Below are positions 24,010 to 32,332 of a stretch of 64,000 nucleotides of DNA, in pieces. The DNA is from Streptomyces sp. NBC_00306 (lineage in GTDB: Bacteria > Actinomycetota > Actinomycetes > Streptomycetales > Streptomycetaceae): assembly GCF_036169555.1 (NCBI RefSeq), contig NZ_CP108032.1:682001-746000 (forward strand), given 5' to 3'. Position 1 is the first letter of the stretch. Each line of letters starts with the position of its first letter. Below the pieces are notes generated by a model that had not been told where the DNA came from, made no database searches, and worked only from the letters and a program-made list of their open reading frames with translations. Both the position numbers and the translations under genes were made by a program.

Positions 24010-25761
24010 TCAGCCGGCCTGGGCGAGTGACGGCGCGGCGGGTGCGTCGTGGACGGGCGGCGGGGCCTGCGCCAGGTGCTCACGCAGGGCGGCACGGTCG
24101 GGCTTGCCCGCCGGTGTCAACGGCAACTCGGCGACCACCAACAGCCGTTCGGGGTGCTTGCGCTGCTCCAGACCCCGCCGTGTCAGATGCCGGCCGAGCG
24201 AGTCGAGCGTGGGCACCTCGCCGGAGCGGGGAACGACGCACGCGGCGAGGCGCTCACCCATCAGGCGGTCCGGAACGCCGACGCACACCACGTCCCGTAT
24301 CCGGGGATGGGAGCGCAACTCCCGCTCCACCTCGGCCGGGCTGATGTTGGCGCCGCCGCGGATGACGACGTCCTTGAGCCGTCCCACGATGTGCAGGGTG
24401 CCGTCCTCGTCGAGGAAGCCGAGGTCTCCGGTGCGCACCCAGCCGTCGGGCGTGCGGTAGCGGGCGTCGAGGTCGGGGGCGCCGACATAGCAGAGGGGGG
24501 TCATCGGGCCGCGGGCGATGATCTCACCGATGCCGCCCTCCGGCACCTCGGCGTGGGTGTCGGTGTCGGCGATACGGATCTCGGCCACCCGGGGGTCGGG
24601 GCGGCCGGCGACCACGCCGGACTCGTCGGTGGGCGGGGTCGTACTGCCCAGTCCCGTATGGCAGTTGACGCCGTCGGCGGAGCCGTAGAGGTTGACGACA
24701 GGGCAGCCGAACGCCTGAGCCGCGGCAGCCGCGGTGGGCTCGTCGAGCGGCGCCCCGCCGAGGATCAGCGCGGTGGGCGCAGGCAGCCTCTCGCCCTGCT
24801 TCTCGCCGGTGACCGGCTTCCTGTCGGTGACCGGCTTCCCACCGCTGACCGGCTTCTCGCTCGTGGCGTCGAGGCGTTCGAGCATCATGCGCACCATGGT
24901 CGGCACGCCGAGGATGTGCGTCGGCTCGTGTTCCGCCACCGCCGCGAGGGCTGCTTCGGGGGTGAAGTGGTCGAGGAGGATGAGCGTTCCGCCGTGCCGG
25001 GCGAGCGTGACCGCGGTGCCGTTGGAGCCGAAGGCGGAGGCGAGCGGTACCAGGAACAGACAGCGGGGCGGGGTCCCGTCGGGGATGAGTGAGGCGAGGA
25101 AGTTGCCGCGTCCGCCCGCGAGTGCGTTGTGCGAGTACGCGACCATCTTGGGCTCGGCCTCCGAGCCGGAGGACACGAGGATACGGGCCGCGCTGTCGGG
25201 GTCGGGCCGGGCGGGGACGAAGCCGCTCGGGTCGGAGCGCAGCAGCGCGGAGAGCGCAATCGTGCCCTCGGGTGCGGCGCCCGGTCCCGCGGCGATCACG
25301 TGCCGCAGGGCGGGCAGCGCCGTGGACAGGGTGTGCAGTTCGGCCGCGTGGTGGGCGCCCCGGTGCTCGGTCGCCGCGATGACTGCCACGGCTTCGGCGC
25401 GGCGCAGCAGGCAATCGGCCTCCCGGCTGCCGCGCCCGACGGGGAACGGCAGGGCGACCGCGCCGAGGGCGGCGAGCGCCAGATCGGCGATGACGGCGTT
25501 GCGGTTGTTGGGGAGCTGGACGCCGACCACGTCACCCGGGCGTATGCCGAGGTCTCTGAGGCCGGTGGCCAGACATCGCACCTTGCGGTCCAGCGCGGTG
25601 TAACAGAGTTTCCCCTTGGCATCGAGGACCGCGGTGTGGTGCAGGTCCATGATCTGACGGGCCCGGAAGAGGCTGTAGAGGTCCAGATCGGGGCAGGTGC
25701 CGTCGAGCACCCAGGACCGGCGCAGGTCCGCGGGCAGCAGGTCGTGCAGTTCGACGGTCAT
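24010..25761 (-). CDS. Class I adenylate-forming enzyme (acyl-CoA synthetase/ligase-like)
   Basis: A 583-residue ANL-superfamily enzyme that should activate a carboxylic acid as acyl-AMP and possibly transfer it to CoA or a carrier. The A3 phosphate loop is altered (SSGSEAEPK in place of TSGTTGxPK). Later motifs are intact: NLYGSADGVN, WVRTGDLGFLDEDG, GRLKDVVIRGGANISPAEVE and the C-terminal catalytic lysine in LTPAGKPDRAAL. A 6-residue KPVT repeat interrupts the middle. Its ATG overlaps the stop of the CoA-transferase gene (ATGA), showing coupled expression. The acid substrate cannot be told; the operon suggests an acyl-CoA pathway. Confidence 0.9.
   Translation of the reverse strand: MTVELHDLLPADLRRSWVLDGTCPDLDLYSLFRARQIMDLHHTAVLDAKGKLCYTALDRKVRCLATGLRDLGIRPGDVVGVQLPNNRNAVIADLALAALGAVALPFPVGRGSREADCLLRRAEAVAVIAATEHRGAHHAAELHTLSTALPALRHVIAAGPGAAPEGTIALSALLRSDPSGFVPARPDPDSAARILVSSGSEAEPKMVAYSHNALAGGRGNFLASLIPDGTPPRCLFLVPLASAFGSNGTAVTLARHGGTLILLDHFTPEAALAAVAEHEPTHILGVPTMVRMMLERLDATSEKPVSGGKPVTDRKPVTGEKQGERLPAPTALILGGAPLDEPTAAAAAQAFGCPVVNLYGSADGVNCHTGLGSTTPPTDESGVVAGRPDPRVAEIRIADTDTHAEVPEGGIGEIIARGPMTPLCYVGAPDLDARYRTPDGWVRTGDLGFLDEDGTLHIVGRLKDVVIRGGANISPAEVERELRSHPRIRDVVCVGVPDRLMGERLAACVVPRSGEVPTLDSLGRHLTRRGLEQRKHPERLLVVAELPLTPAGKPDRAALREHLAQAPPPVHDAPAAPSLAQAG
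24807..24860 (-). repeat. 18-bp in-gene repeat encoding KPVTxx
   Basis: TGACCGGCTTC recurs at 24810, 24828 and 24846 (18-bp period). It encodes KPVSGG-KPVTDR-KPVTGE in an inter-motif loop of the adenylating enzyme. Confidence 0.85.
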
Positions 25762-27536
25762 ATGAAGCTCCAGGGGTCGGGAACGGCGGGGGCACCGTGC
25801 GCGTCGCGGCTGATCGAGCCGGCGAAGCGCGGGTCGTCGTGCAGTTCGGCGAGGTCGGTGGTGACACGGGTGGCGGTGAGACCGTGCGCACGCAGCTGCC
25901 GCAGCGCGTCGTCCGTCGGAAGGTCACGCAGGTCGTACGCGGCTGCCGCGGCGGCGCACGTGTCGCTCGACGCGACCCAGCCGTCGGCCGTGGGCAGCGG
26001 ACGCCGGAACCCGGCGGGCCGCCTCGGGCTCTCACCGCGAGCCGCCCGGCTCAGGAAGGGGGTGGTCAGTGTGTCCGCGGCGCCGAGCAGCGAGGAGTCG
26101 ACGCGCACGCCGTGCCCGGTGCGTTCCCGCAGGAGCAGCCCCGCGAGCACCGCCTCCGTGCCGAGCAGTCCGCCGAGTACGTCGAGCAGTGTCATCAGGG
26201 AGGGCGCGGGCGTCTCCCCGTCCGGGCGGACCGCCTCGCCGACACCGGTACGGGCCTGGACCATGAAGTCGGTGCCCATGGGGGCATCGGACAGCCGACC
26301 GGCCCAGCCGCTGGTGTACGCGTAGACCAGGGCGGGGTTCACGGAGGCGAAGTCGCCCGCGTCCAGGCCGAGTTCCGCGGCCTTGTCCGGTGCCCAGTTG
26401 TGCAGGAACACATCGGCTTCCGCCGCCATCTCCCGCAGCAGACGGCGGCCGGCGGGCGCCTTGATGTCGGCCTCCACAGCCTGCTTGCCGCGATTGAGGG
26501 CGAGCCAGCGGGCGGAGACACCGGAGCACGCCGGCGGCATGCCCCGCAGCGGATCACCGCCCGGCGGCTCGATGCGGATCACGTCGGCGCCGAGCAGTCC
26601 CAGCAGGTGCGCGGCGAGCGGGGCCTGGATCCGGCGTCCTGCCTCCAGCACGGTCAGACCGGCGAGGGGGCGTTCGGGAGAGGGTGCGGACGCCGGGTGC
26701 GGACGGCCGGGGCCGAGGAGGTCCATGGACCAGGGCGGGGCACCGTCGTATTCGACGGCCCGTTCGGCGAGTGTGCGCAGGGCGCAGACCTCGGCCCCCG
26801 ACAGGGAGGCGGCCTGGAGGATCCGCTGCCAGGGATGCGCCTGTGCCCTGGTGTGCAGTGCCTGGGGGAAGGGGGCACAGGCCGTGGCGTAGCGGAACTG
26901 GAAGGGCCGCCAGCCGGCGCGTACTGCCTCCGGCGGCGCGCCCAGAGCACGCCAGAACGCGGCCCAGGCACCCGGGTCCAGGGTCTCCAGTTCGAAGTGG
27001 AGACCTTCGGACGAGACGAACGGCGGCCCGCCGGGGGCGAGTTCGGCTGCCTCGCCCTCGTCGGCCCCGGAGGCGGCGAGGTACTGGGAGACGGCGAGCA
27101 GCCCTGCACGCTGCGCGCTGGTGGTGACGTCGGCGGGCCCATCGCCACCGCGCGCCTGGGCCAGCAGCGCGGCGAGGAGGCCCTGCACGGTGAGCACGCC
27201 GGTGGCGACGGACGCATAGTCGACGGCCAGGCCACGCGGGTCGCCGTCGCGGCGGCCGTGCACGCTCATGATGCCGGTGGCGGCCTGCACAGTGGCCTCG
27301 TCGTCGATCCCGGTCCCGGGGGAGGCCCACGTCGCGCGGGCCCGAACGGGCGCGAAGTCCTCTCCGCTCAGCACCGTGCGGCCTGCCGACCCGGTCCCCG
27401 GCGCGGTGTCGGCCGGATGCGCGCCGAGAAGGCGTAGATGCTCCGAGACCACGGTCATGAGCTGCGGCGGTCCCGAGGCGTCGAACCGCAGCGTGTCGAG
27501 TGGCCGGACCGCCTGCGTGGTGGCGGGTGATGCCAT
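25758..27536 (-). CDS. CaiB/BaiF-type (family III) CoA transferase, double-length
   Basis: A 592-residue protein. The C-terminal half (from about residue 293, LAGLTVLEAGRRIQAPLAAH) is a family III CoA-transferase domain with ADVIRIEPPGGDPLRG, WLALNRGKQAVEADIK, ADVFLHNWAPDKAAELGLD and MTLLDVLGGLLGTEAVLAGL. The N-terminal half is a shorter, divergent CaiB-like copy (GLAVDYASVATGVLTVQGLLAAL), so the protein resembles a fused dimer. It would move CoA between carboxylic acids. The ATG at 27534-27536 follows AGGAGAGGAGAGG. It is translationally coupled to the adenylating enzyme downstream and divergent from the acyl-CoA dehydrogenase. The degenerate N-terminal half is unusual. Confidence 0.87.
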   Translation of the reverse strand: MASPATTQAVRPLDTLRFDASGPPQLMTVVSEHLRLLGAHPADTAPGTGSAGRTVLSGEDFAPVRARATWASPGTGIDDEATVQAATGIMSVHGRRDGDPRGLAVDYASVATGVLTVQGLLAALLAQARGGDGPADVTTSAQRAGLLAVSQYLAASGADEGEAAELAPGGPPFVSSEGLHFELETLDPGAWAAFWRALGAPPEAVRAGWRPFQFRYATACAPFPQALHTRAQAHPWQRILQAASLSGAEVCALRTLAERAVEYDGAPPWSMDLLGPGRPHPASAPSPERPLAGLTVLEAGRRIQAPLAAHLLGLLGADVIRIEPPGGDPLRGMPPACSGVSARWLALNRGKQAVEADIKAPAGRRLLREMAAEADVFLHNWAPDKAAELGLDAGDFASVNPALVYAYTSGWAGRLSDAPMGTDFMVQARTGVGEAVRPDGETPAPSLMTLLDVLGGLLGTEAVLAGLLLRERTGHGVRVDSSLLGAADTLTTPFLSRAARGESPRRPAGFRRPLPTADGWVASSDTCAAAAAAYDLRDLPTDDALRQLRAHGLTATRVTTDLAELHDDPRFAGSISRDAHGAPAVPDPWSFI

Positions 27537-27579
27537 GCCTCTCCTCTCCTGGCGCGGCGGTGGCCGGCGCCCGGTCGTC

Positions 27580-27628
27580 CGGAACCCGGGAACTCGGGAA
27601 CTCGGGAACCCGGGAACTCGGGGAACTC
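27580..27628. repeat. Octamer array GGGAACTC x6 in divergent promoter
   Basis: Six near-identical head-to-tail units (CGGAACCC, GGGAACTC, GGGAACTC, GGGAACCC, GGGAACTC, GGGGAACTC) lie between the CoA-transferase and acyl-CoA dehydrogenase starts. Two inverted GTTCCC copies follow at about 27677 and 27687. Likely a cooperative regulator-binding array. Confidence 0.75.
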
Positions 27629-27710
27629 GGGAGCGTCCGCACCCGACCAGTTCCACGTGGAGACAGTCGGACAACCGTTCCCACAAGTTCCCGGCAACTC
27701 GAGGAGAGGC

Positions 27711-28913
27711 ATGGCAGGTCGAGGCAGTGAGGGCGCGGGCCAACGGGGCGGACAACTGGCCGAGTTGCGTGAGCGTGTCGGCGCGTTCGTCCGCGATCGC
27801 GTGATTCCGTACGAACGGGTGTTGGACGCGGGTGGACCCGATGCCGCCGCCGCCTTGGGCGAGTTGCAGGGCAGAGCGAAGCAGGAGGGGCTGTGGGCCT
27901 TGCCGTTGCCCGTGCACCTGGGAGGCCGCGGCCTCACGTTCGGCGAGTACGCCGAACTGGCCGAGGCGGAGGGGGCGAGCGACCACGGACCCGCGGCACT
28001 GGGCTCCGCTCCCCTCCTGGATGTGTCGATGCTGGAGCGGCACGCGCAGAGCGGTGTCCGTGACCGGTATCTGCGGCGGCTCGTGGCCGGGGAGGCACGG
28101 ACCTGCTACGCGATGACGGAGCCCGATGTTCCCGGCACGGACCCGTTCATGACCGAGACCCGTGCGGTGCGACAACGGGACGGCCGGTGGGCCGTCACGG
28201 GGCGCAAGTGGTTCACCTCCGGAGCCGCCGGCGCTGACCTCGTCACGGTGCTGGCCCGCACCGACGGGCGGGCGGGCGATCGCGAGGGGCTCTCCCTGCT
28301 GCTGGTGCCCACCGGCTCCCCCGGTTTCCGCGTCGTCCGTGAACTCCCGGTTCTCGGCGCGGCCGGCCAGTGGGAGATCGAACTCGACCAGGTCGGTGTA
28401 CCCGCCGACCATCTCGTCGGCGCACGCGGCCAGGCGCTCACCGTTGCCGGTGAGCGCCTCCAGCGGGGCCGCACCCTACGGTGTCTGCGCTGGCTCGGCC
28501 AGGCCCGGCGGGCGTTCGATCTGATGTGTGAGCGGGCGGTCTCCCGCGGCGGATCCCGTGGCCCGCTCGCCGGCCACCAGCTCGTCCAGCAGCAGGTGTT
28601 CGACGCCCTGCTCGCCCTGCGCACCACGCGCCCTCTCGTCCATGAGGCAGTCGCTCTCATCGATTCGGGGAAGGACGCACACATCGAGGTGGGCCTCGCC
28701 AAGGTCGCGGCGGCCCGGATGCTCCAGCAGGTCACGGATGCGGCGATCCAGGTCCACGGCGCCGCCGGACTGGGCCCGGATACGGCACTGCCCGCACTCT
28801 TCCGCACGGGCCGCACCGCTCGCATCCTGGACGGGCCGGACGAGCTGCACATCACCGCTGTGGCGCGGCGGGTCCTGCGCGGGTACGGCGGGCCGAGTCC
28901 TACACGTCCGTGA
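27711..28913 (+). CDS. Acyl-CoA dehydrogenase
   Basis: A 400-residue FAD enzyme of the acyl-CoA dehydrogenase fold: an N-terminal helical domain (LRERVGAFVRDRVIPYERVL), the middle barrel with CYAMTEPDVPGTDPF (flavin contact) and KWFTSGAAGADLVTV, and a C-terminal helical domain ending TGRTARILDGPDELHITAVARRVL. Closest in style to the large-substrate APEH/aminoglycoside-type or steroid-type subfamilies. It oxidises an acyl-CoA to the 2-enoyl-CoA. The ATG at 27711 follows GAGGAGAGG. It is divergent from the CoA transferase across the octamer array, and its last 14 bases overlap the convergent GH88-like gene. Confidence 0.9.
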   Translation: MAGRGSEGAGQRGGQLAELRERVGAFVRDRVIPYERVLDAGGPDAAAALGELQGRAKQEGLWALPLPVHLGGRGLTFGEYAELAEAEGASDHGPAALGSAPLLDVSMLERHAQSGVRDRYLRRLVAGEARTCYAMTEPDVPGTDPFMTETRAVRQRDGRWAVTGRKWFTSGAAGADLVTVLARTDGRAGDREGLSLLLVPTGSPGFRVVRELPVLGAAGQWEIELDQVGVPADHLVGARGQALTVAGERLQRGRTLRCLRWLGQARRAFDLMCERAVSRGGSRGPLAGHQLVQQQVFDALLALRTTRPLVHEAVALIDSGKDAHIEVGLAKVAAARMLQQVTDAAIQVHGAAGLGPDTALPALFRTGRTARILDGPDELHITAVARRVLRGYGGPSPTRP

Positions 28914-30018
28914 TGTCGACCGAGCCGGTGAGCGCCGCAAGCCCCAGGGCGAGGAAGAAGTCGCCCCAGACCAGTTCGTGCCGGACGGCGGTGCCCCGGC
29001 CGGCGTCGTAGCAGCCGTCCAGCAACATACCGGCGGGCCGATGTGCGCGAGGTCCGGACAGATGGGTGCCGACCAGGCGGCGCAGGATCTCGACGGCCCG
29101 GTCCGCGTACTGGGTCGCCCTCGGGCCCGGCAGACGGGCGAGTTTCAGCAGGGCGACAGCGGTGATCGCGGCGGCCGACGTGTCGAGGGGACCGTCGGGA
29201 CGGGACGGGTCGGCATGCGGGACGAGCGGTTCGTCCAGCGCATGCGGGACGAGCGGTCCGTCCAGCACGGCCCCGAGCGCCAACAGGCGCTCGGCCGCCC
29301 CTGAGAGAGGCGCGGCCCGCGGTCCGGGGAGCGTCGGGAGATGCAGTGCGTCGGCGACCGCCAGGAGCAGCCATGCCCTCCCCCGGCTCCAGCCCCGCGG
29401 CGGGTCCTCGCAGGGCTGCCATCCCGACCCCGCGTCGTAGCACCAGGCGGGCTGTGTCCAGGGCCGGTGCTCGCTGCCGTCACCGAGGCAGAGTTCGAGA
29501 TGGCGGTGCAGGTGTGCGCCTGCTGCCGCGGCTCCCTCGGGCCCGGCACCTGCCAGCAAGGGCACCATCCCCGGCACACCGTCCGCGCGGGCGAGGAGGC
29601 GAGGGCCTCCCAGCGCCGATCCCCAGGGGACGAGGCCGAGTTCGGGGTCCATGGCGTCCAGGCAGGTGCGCGCCGACCGCTCGCGCAGTGCAGTGGCCTG
29701 CGCGTCGTGGGAGGCCAGGGCGGTCCCGTACCAGAGGATCAGGCCCCGGGTGGCGGTGTCGGCATCCGCCCACGGCGCCAGGCGCGCGGTGCACCGGGAT
29801 GCGGCCGCACGGTCGGCCGCGGCGTCCGAGTACCGCGCCCGCAACCACAACAGCCCGGCCCAGAATCCGCCCGTCCACGACCCGCGCCCCGTCGTTGTCC
29901 ACCGCCCGCTGTCCGGGTCGGCGAACAGGGGAAAGCGTGCGCCGACCTCGAACTCGGTGACCGTCACGCGGCCGATCACCGCCTTCAGGGCGTCACCGGC
30001 CCAGTCCGCCGACGTCAC
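28900..30018 (-). CDS. Glycoside hydrolase family 88-like (alpha/alpha barrel) protein
   Basis: A 372-residue protein with the six-hairpin barrel signature of unsaturated glucuronyl/galacturonyl hydrolases: SWTGGFWAGLLWLRARYS, GWSRGRAWLLLAVADALHLP and a final LVWGDFFLALGL. In true GH88 enzymes two Asp residues hydrate a 4,5-unsaturated sugar. One candidate lies in WADADTATRGLI, but the second is not clear, so activity is uncertain. No signal peptide, so it is cytoplasmic. The GTG at 30016-30018 overlaps the MFS stop. A 27-bp duplication repeats LDxPLVPHA. Coupling to the MFS gene suggests that it acts on a sugar or glycoside that is imported or exported. Confidence 0.75.
   Translation of the reverse strand: MTSADWAGDALKAVIGRVTVTEFEVGARFPLFADPDSGRWTTTGRGSWTGGFWAGLLWLRARYSDAAADRAAASRCTARLAPWADADTATRGLILWYGTALASHDAQATALRERSARTCLDAMDPELGLVPWGSALGGPRLLARADGVPGMVPLLAGAGPEGAAAAGAHLHRHLELCLGDGSEHRPWTQPAWCYDAGSGWQPCEDPPRGWSRGRAWLLLAVADALHLPTLPGPRAAPLSGAAERLLALGAVLDGPLVPHALDEPLVPHADPSRPDGPLDTSAAAITAVALLKLARLPGPRATQYADRAVEILRRLVGTHLSGPRAHRPAGMLLDGCYDAGRGTAVRHELVWGDFFLALGLAALTGSVDITDV
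29213..29266 (-). repeat. 27-bp tandem duplication in the GH88-like gene
   Basis: Two adjacent 27-mers (29213-29239, 29240-29266) differ by one base and encode LDGPLVPHA-LDEPLVPHA. Confidence 0.9.
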
Positions 30019-31232
30019 GACGACCGGTCCGCGCGTCCTCGCCGGTCCCGTACGGCCCAGGTGAAGGCGACGGCACCGGCGCCGGCGAATTCAGCCGCCA
30101 CCAGGATCCAGCCGGCGCCGTACCGTCCCGCCTCCGCGAACAGGCCGAAGAGCGGGGGCCCCACCGCGAATCCGGCGAAGAATCCCGCGGCGACCAGCGC
30201 CGAGTCCTGTCCCGCCCGGCCCGGTGCGGCGCGTTGCACGACCAGCACCATGGAGACCGCGTTGCCCGACACCGCGAAGACACCGACCGCGACGGCAGCG
30301 GCCCACGCCAGGGGAGCTGCCGACAGCGCCGCCACGAGGAGAGCGGCCGCGCCCACGGCACCGACCGCAAGCCATCCGGGCAGCCATTCGGCGCGCCCGG
30401 GCCGGGCTGCCTTCGACCACCCCACCCGGCCGGCGATTCCCGCCACGCCGAGCACGGCCACCAGAGCGGCTGCCGTACCGGGGCCCATCTCCAACTCCCG
30501 TACGCCGAACAGCGCGAGGTAGGTGTTGACCGAAGCGATACCGCTCCCCAGAAACAGCGAGAAGACGGCCAGCCAGGCGACGAAACCACGCGGCACCAGG
30601 GACGGCCGTGTGGCGGTCTGCGGTGGCGGCGGGTCGCCCGGAAGAGTGCGCAGCGCCCACAGTCCGGTCAGCAGGGCGGCGCCCGCGGCCGTCCAGACCG
30701 CGCCCCGCCACCCGATGCCTGCGGCCGCGGCGGCCAGCGGCAACCCCGCGGCGAACGCGCCCAGTTGGACACCGGACTGCTTCGTCCCTGTCACCGATCC
30801 GCGCCGGGCGGGTGGGACCGACCCGAGAATGGCCTTGTTCGTGGCCGGGTTGGCGAGCGCCTGGGGAACACCGCCCAGCGCGACCGCCGCCAGCAGCAGA
30901 CCGGCGCCGGGCGCGGCGCCGATGAGGGCGAGTGCGACCGCGGACACCACCAGCAGGACGGCCATTGCGCGCCGCGGACCGATCCGGTCCACGATGCGCC
31001 CACCCACAGGGGACAGCACGGCGGCCGTCCCGAATCCGATCGTGGTGGTGAGGCCCAGCACGGTCGGTGATATCCCCAGTTCGTCCACGAGCCGAGGTCC
31101 GAGCGCGCCCAGCAGGAACAACTGAAGCATCGAGAAGGCCATGGCACAGGTCAGCAGTGCGGTGAGTGCACGGGCCTGTCGCTTGTCCGGCGGCGGCGCC
31201 GACGCCGTTGCCGCTGAGCCCTCTGCCGCCAC
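30015..31232 (-). CDS. Major facilitator superfamily transporter
   Basis: A 405-residue permease with 12 predicted helices. The motif-A loop between helices 2 and 3 reads GGRIVDRIGPRRAMAVLL, and NKAILGSVPPARRGSVTGTKQSG lies near helix 5. Twelve-helix MFS proteins of this type are cyanate/antibiotic or sugar transporters; direction and substrate cannot be inferred. The GTG at 31232 is preferred because ACGGAGACAC sits five bases upstream and the extension to 31331 is Gly/Trp-rich and unlike MFS starts. It is translationally coupled to the GH88-like gene (GTGA overlap). Confidence 0.85.
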   Translation of the reverse strand: MAAEGSAATASAPPPDKRQARALTALLTCAMAFSMLQLFLLGALGPRLVDELGISPTVLGLTTTIGFGTAAVLSPVGGRIVDRIGPRRAMAVLLVVSAVALALIGAAPGAGLLLAAVALGGVPQALANPATNKAILGSVPPARRGSVTGTKQSGVQLGAFAAGLPLAAAAAGIGWRGAVWTAAGAALLTGLWALRTLPGDPPPPQTATRPSLVPRGFVAWLAVFSLFLGSGIASVNTYLALFGVRELEMGPGTAAALVAVLGVAGIAGRVGWSKAARPGRAEWLPGWLAVGAVGAAALLVAALSAAPLAWAAAVAVGVFAVSGNAVSMVLVVQRAAPGRAGQDSALVAAGFFAGFAVGPPLFGLFAEAGRYGAGWILVAAEFAGAGAVAFTWAVRDRRGRADRSS

Positions 31233-31418
31233 CGTGTCTCCGTTCCCGCCACCGACATCTCCCCACCCGCCGCACCAGGAGTCGGACACCCCAACACCCT
31301 GGTTCCCCTGGGCAGTTGTGGCCTGCACCACATCTCAGGCCCGGCATGAGGGGGCGCGTGGTGAATTCCGTACCGACGGGTGCCCGGCCACGAGGGGGAA
31401 TGCAAGGATGAGGCCGCC

Positions 31419-32195
31419 ATGATGTCGGGCCGGGGGTGTCGAGCGTTACGGGCCGCGGTGTTCGCCGCCGTCTGTGTGCTGCTCGCTGCCTTCGGCCACA
31501 TCCTCATGTCCGGGACATCGGTTCCCTGGTGGGCGATGTCCACCGCGTTCGGCGCGACAACGGCCGGGGCCTGGGCCCTCGGCGGGCGCGAACGCGGACT
31601 CCTCGTCGTCACCTCGGCGACCGTCGTGGCTCAGGCGGGGATGCACGCGTGCTTCTCCCTGGCACAGGCCATGGTGTACCCGTCGCCGCCGACGGACAGT
31701 TCGCTGGCCCGGCAATGGGCCAGGTCCTTGGCGCTCGGGACGGCGGATTCCTCCGCACCGGCCTCCGGTGCCGCCCTTGGGGGCGTGGGCAACGGCGGCC
31801 CTGCTCACCAGCCCGGCATGACGATGCCCCATGAGGGCATGGACGTCCACGATCACGCGCTGCACGGGTCGGCGGACGGGGCCACCGCCACCACGGCGTT
31901 GAGCGGCCACGACATGGGCGACATGTCACCGACCGGAATGCTGTCGGCGCACCTGCTGGCGTCACTGCTGTGCGGTCTGTGGCTCGCGTACGGAGAGCGG
32001 GCGGCGTTCCGCGTTCTGCGTTCGCTGGCCGGATGGCTGGTCGCTCCCCTGCGGCTGATGCTCCCTCGGCCCGCCCCGGTGCCCGGTTCACGCATCCGCG
32101 TACGCCGGAGCAGGCGAGCCCACGCGCCACGACGGCTCCTTCTCGCCCACGCCATCACCTCACGGGGTCCACCACCGGGGATTGCTGTCTTCTGA
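31419..32195 (+). CDS. Met/His-rich membrane protein with a TTA codon
   Basis: A 258-residue membrane protein with about four or five helices: residues 10-30 (LRAAVFAAVCVLLAAFGHIL), 38-53, 60-80 and one near 175-195 (LSAHLLASLLCGLWLAYGE). The loop before the last helix is rich in potential copper ligands (HQPGMTMPHEGMDVHDHALHG and HDMGDM, read in parts), so a copper-handling or copper-sensing role is plausible. The C-terminus is very basic (RIRVRRSRRAHAPRR). Codon 10 (31446-31448) is TTA, the rare leucine codon read by bldA tRNA. The ribosome site GAGG is at 31410-31413. An ECF sigma factor gene follows in the same direction. Confidence 0.8.
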   Translation: MMSGRGCRALRAAVFAAVCVLLAAFGHILMSGTSVPWWAMSTAFGATTAGAWALGGRERGLLVVTSATVVAQAGMHACFSLAQAMVYPSPPTDSSLARQWARSLALGTADSSAPASGAALGGVGNGGPAHQPGMTMPHEGMDVHDHALHGSADGATATTALSGHDMGDMSPTGMLSAHLLASLLCGLWLAYGERAAFRVLRSLAGWLVAPLRLMLPRPAPVPGSRIRVRRSRRAHAPRRLLLAHAITSRGPPPGIAVF

Positions 32196-32332
32196 CAGCT
32201 GGTTCCCCGGTGCCGCGGAGTCTTCCACGACGCGCATCGGGCATCGGCCGTGCCGTCCGGCAGGCCGTACCACTCACCGGCTCGCCCTTCGGCGCGACGC
32301 CGGAACCCGATTTCCCGTGAGGACTTCTGGCG

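Noticed and set aside
27537..28412. In-frame upstream extension of the CoA transferase into the dehydrogenase gene
   Set aside because: It would run through the octamer array and antisense to the dehydrogenase; ATG 27536 has a strong ribosome site.
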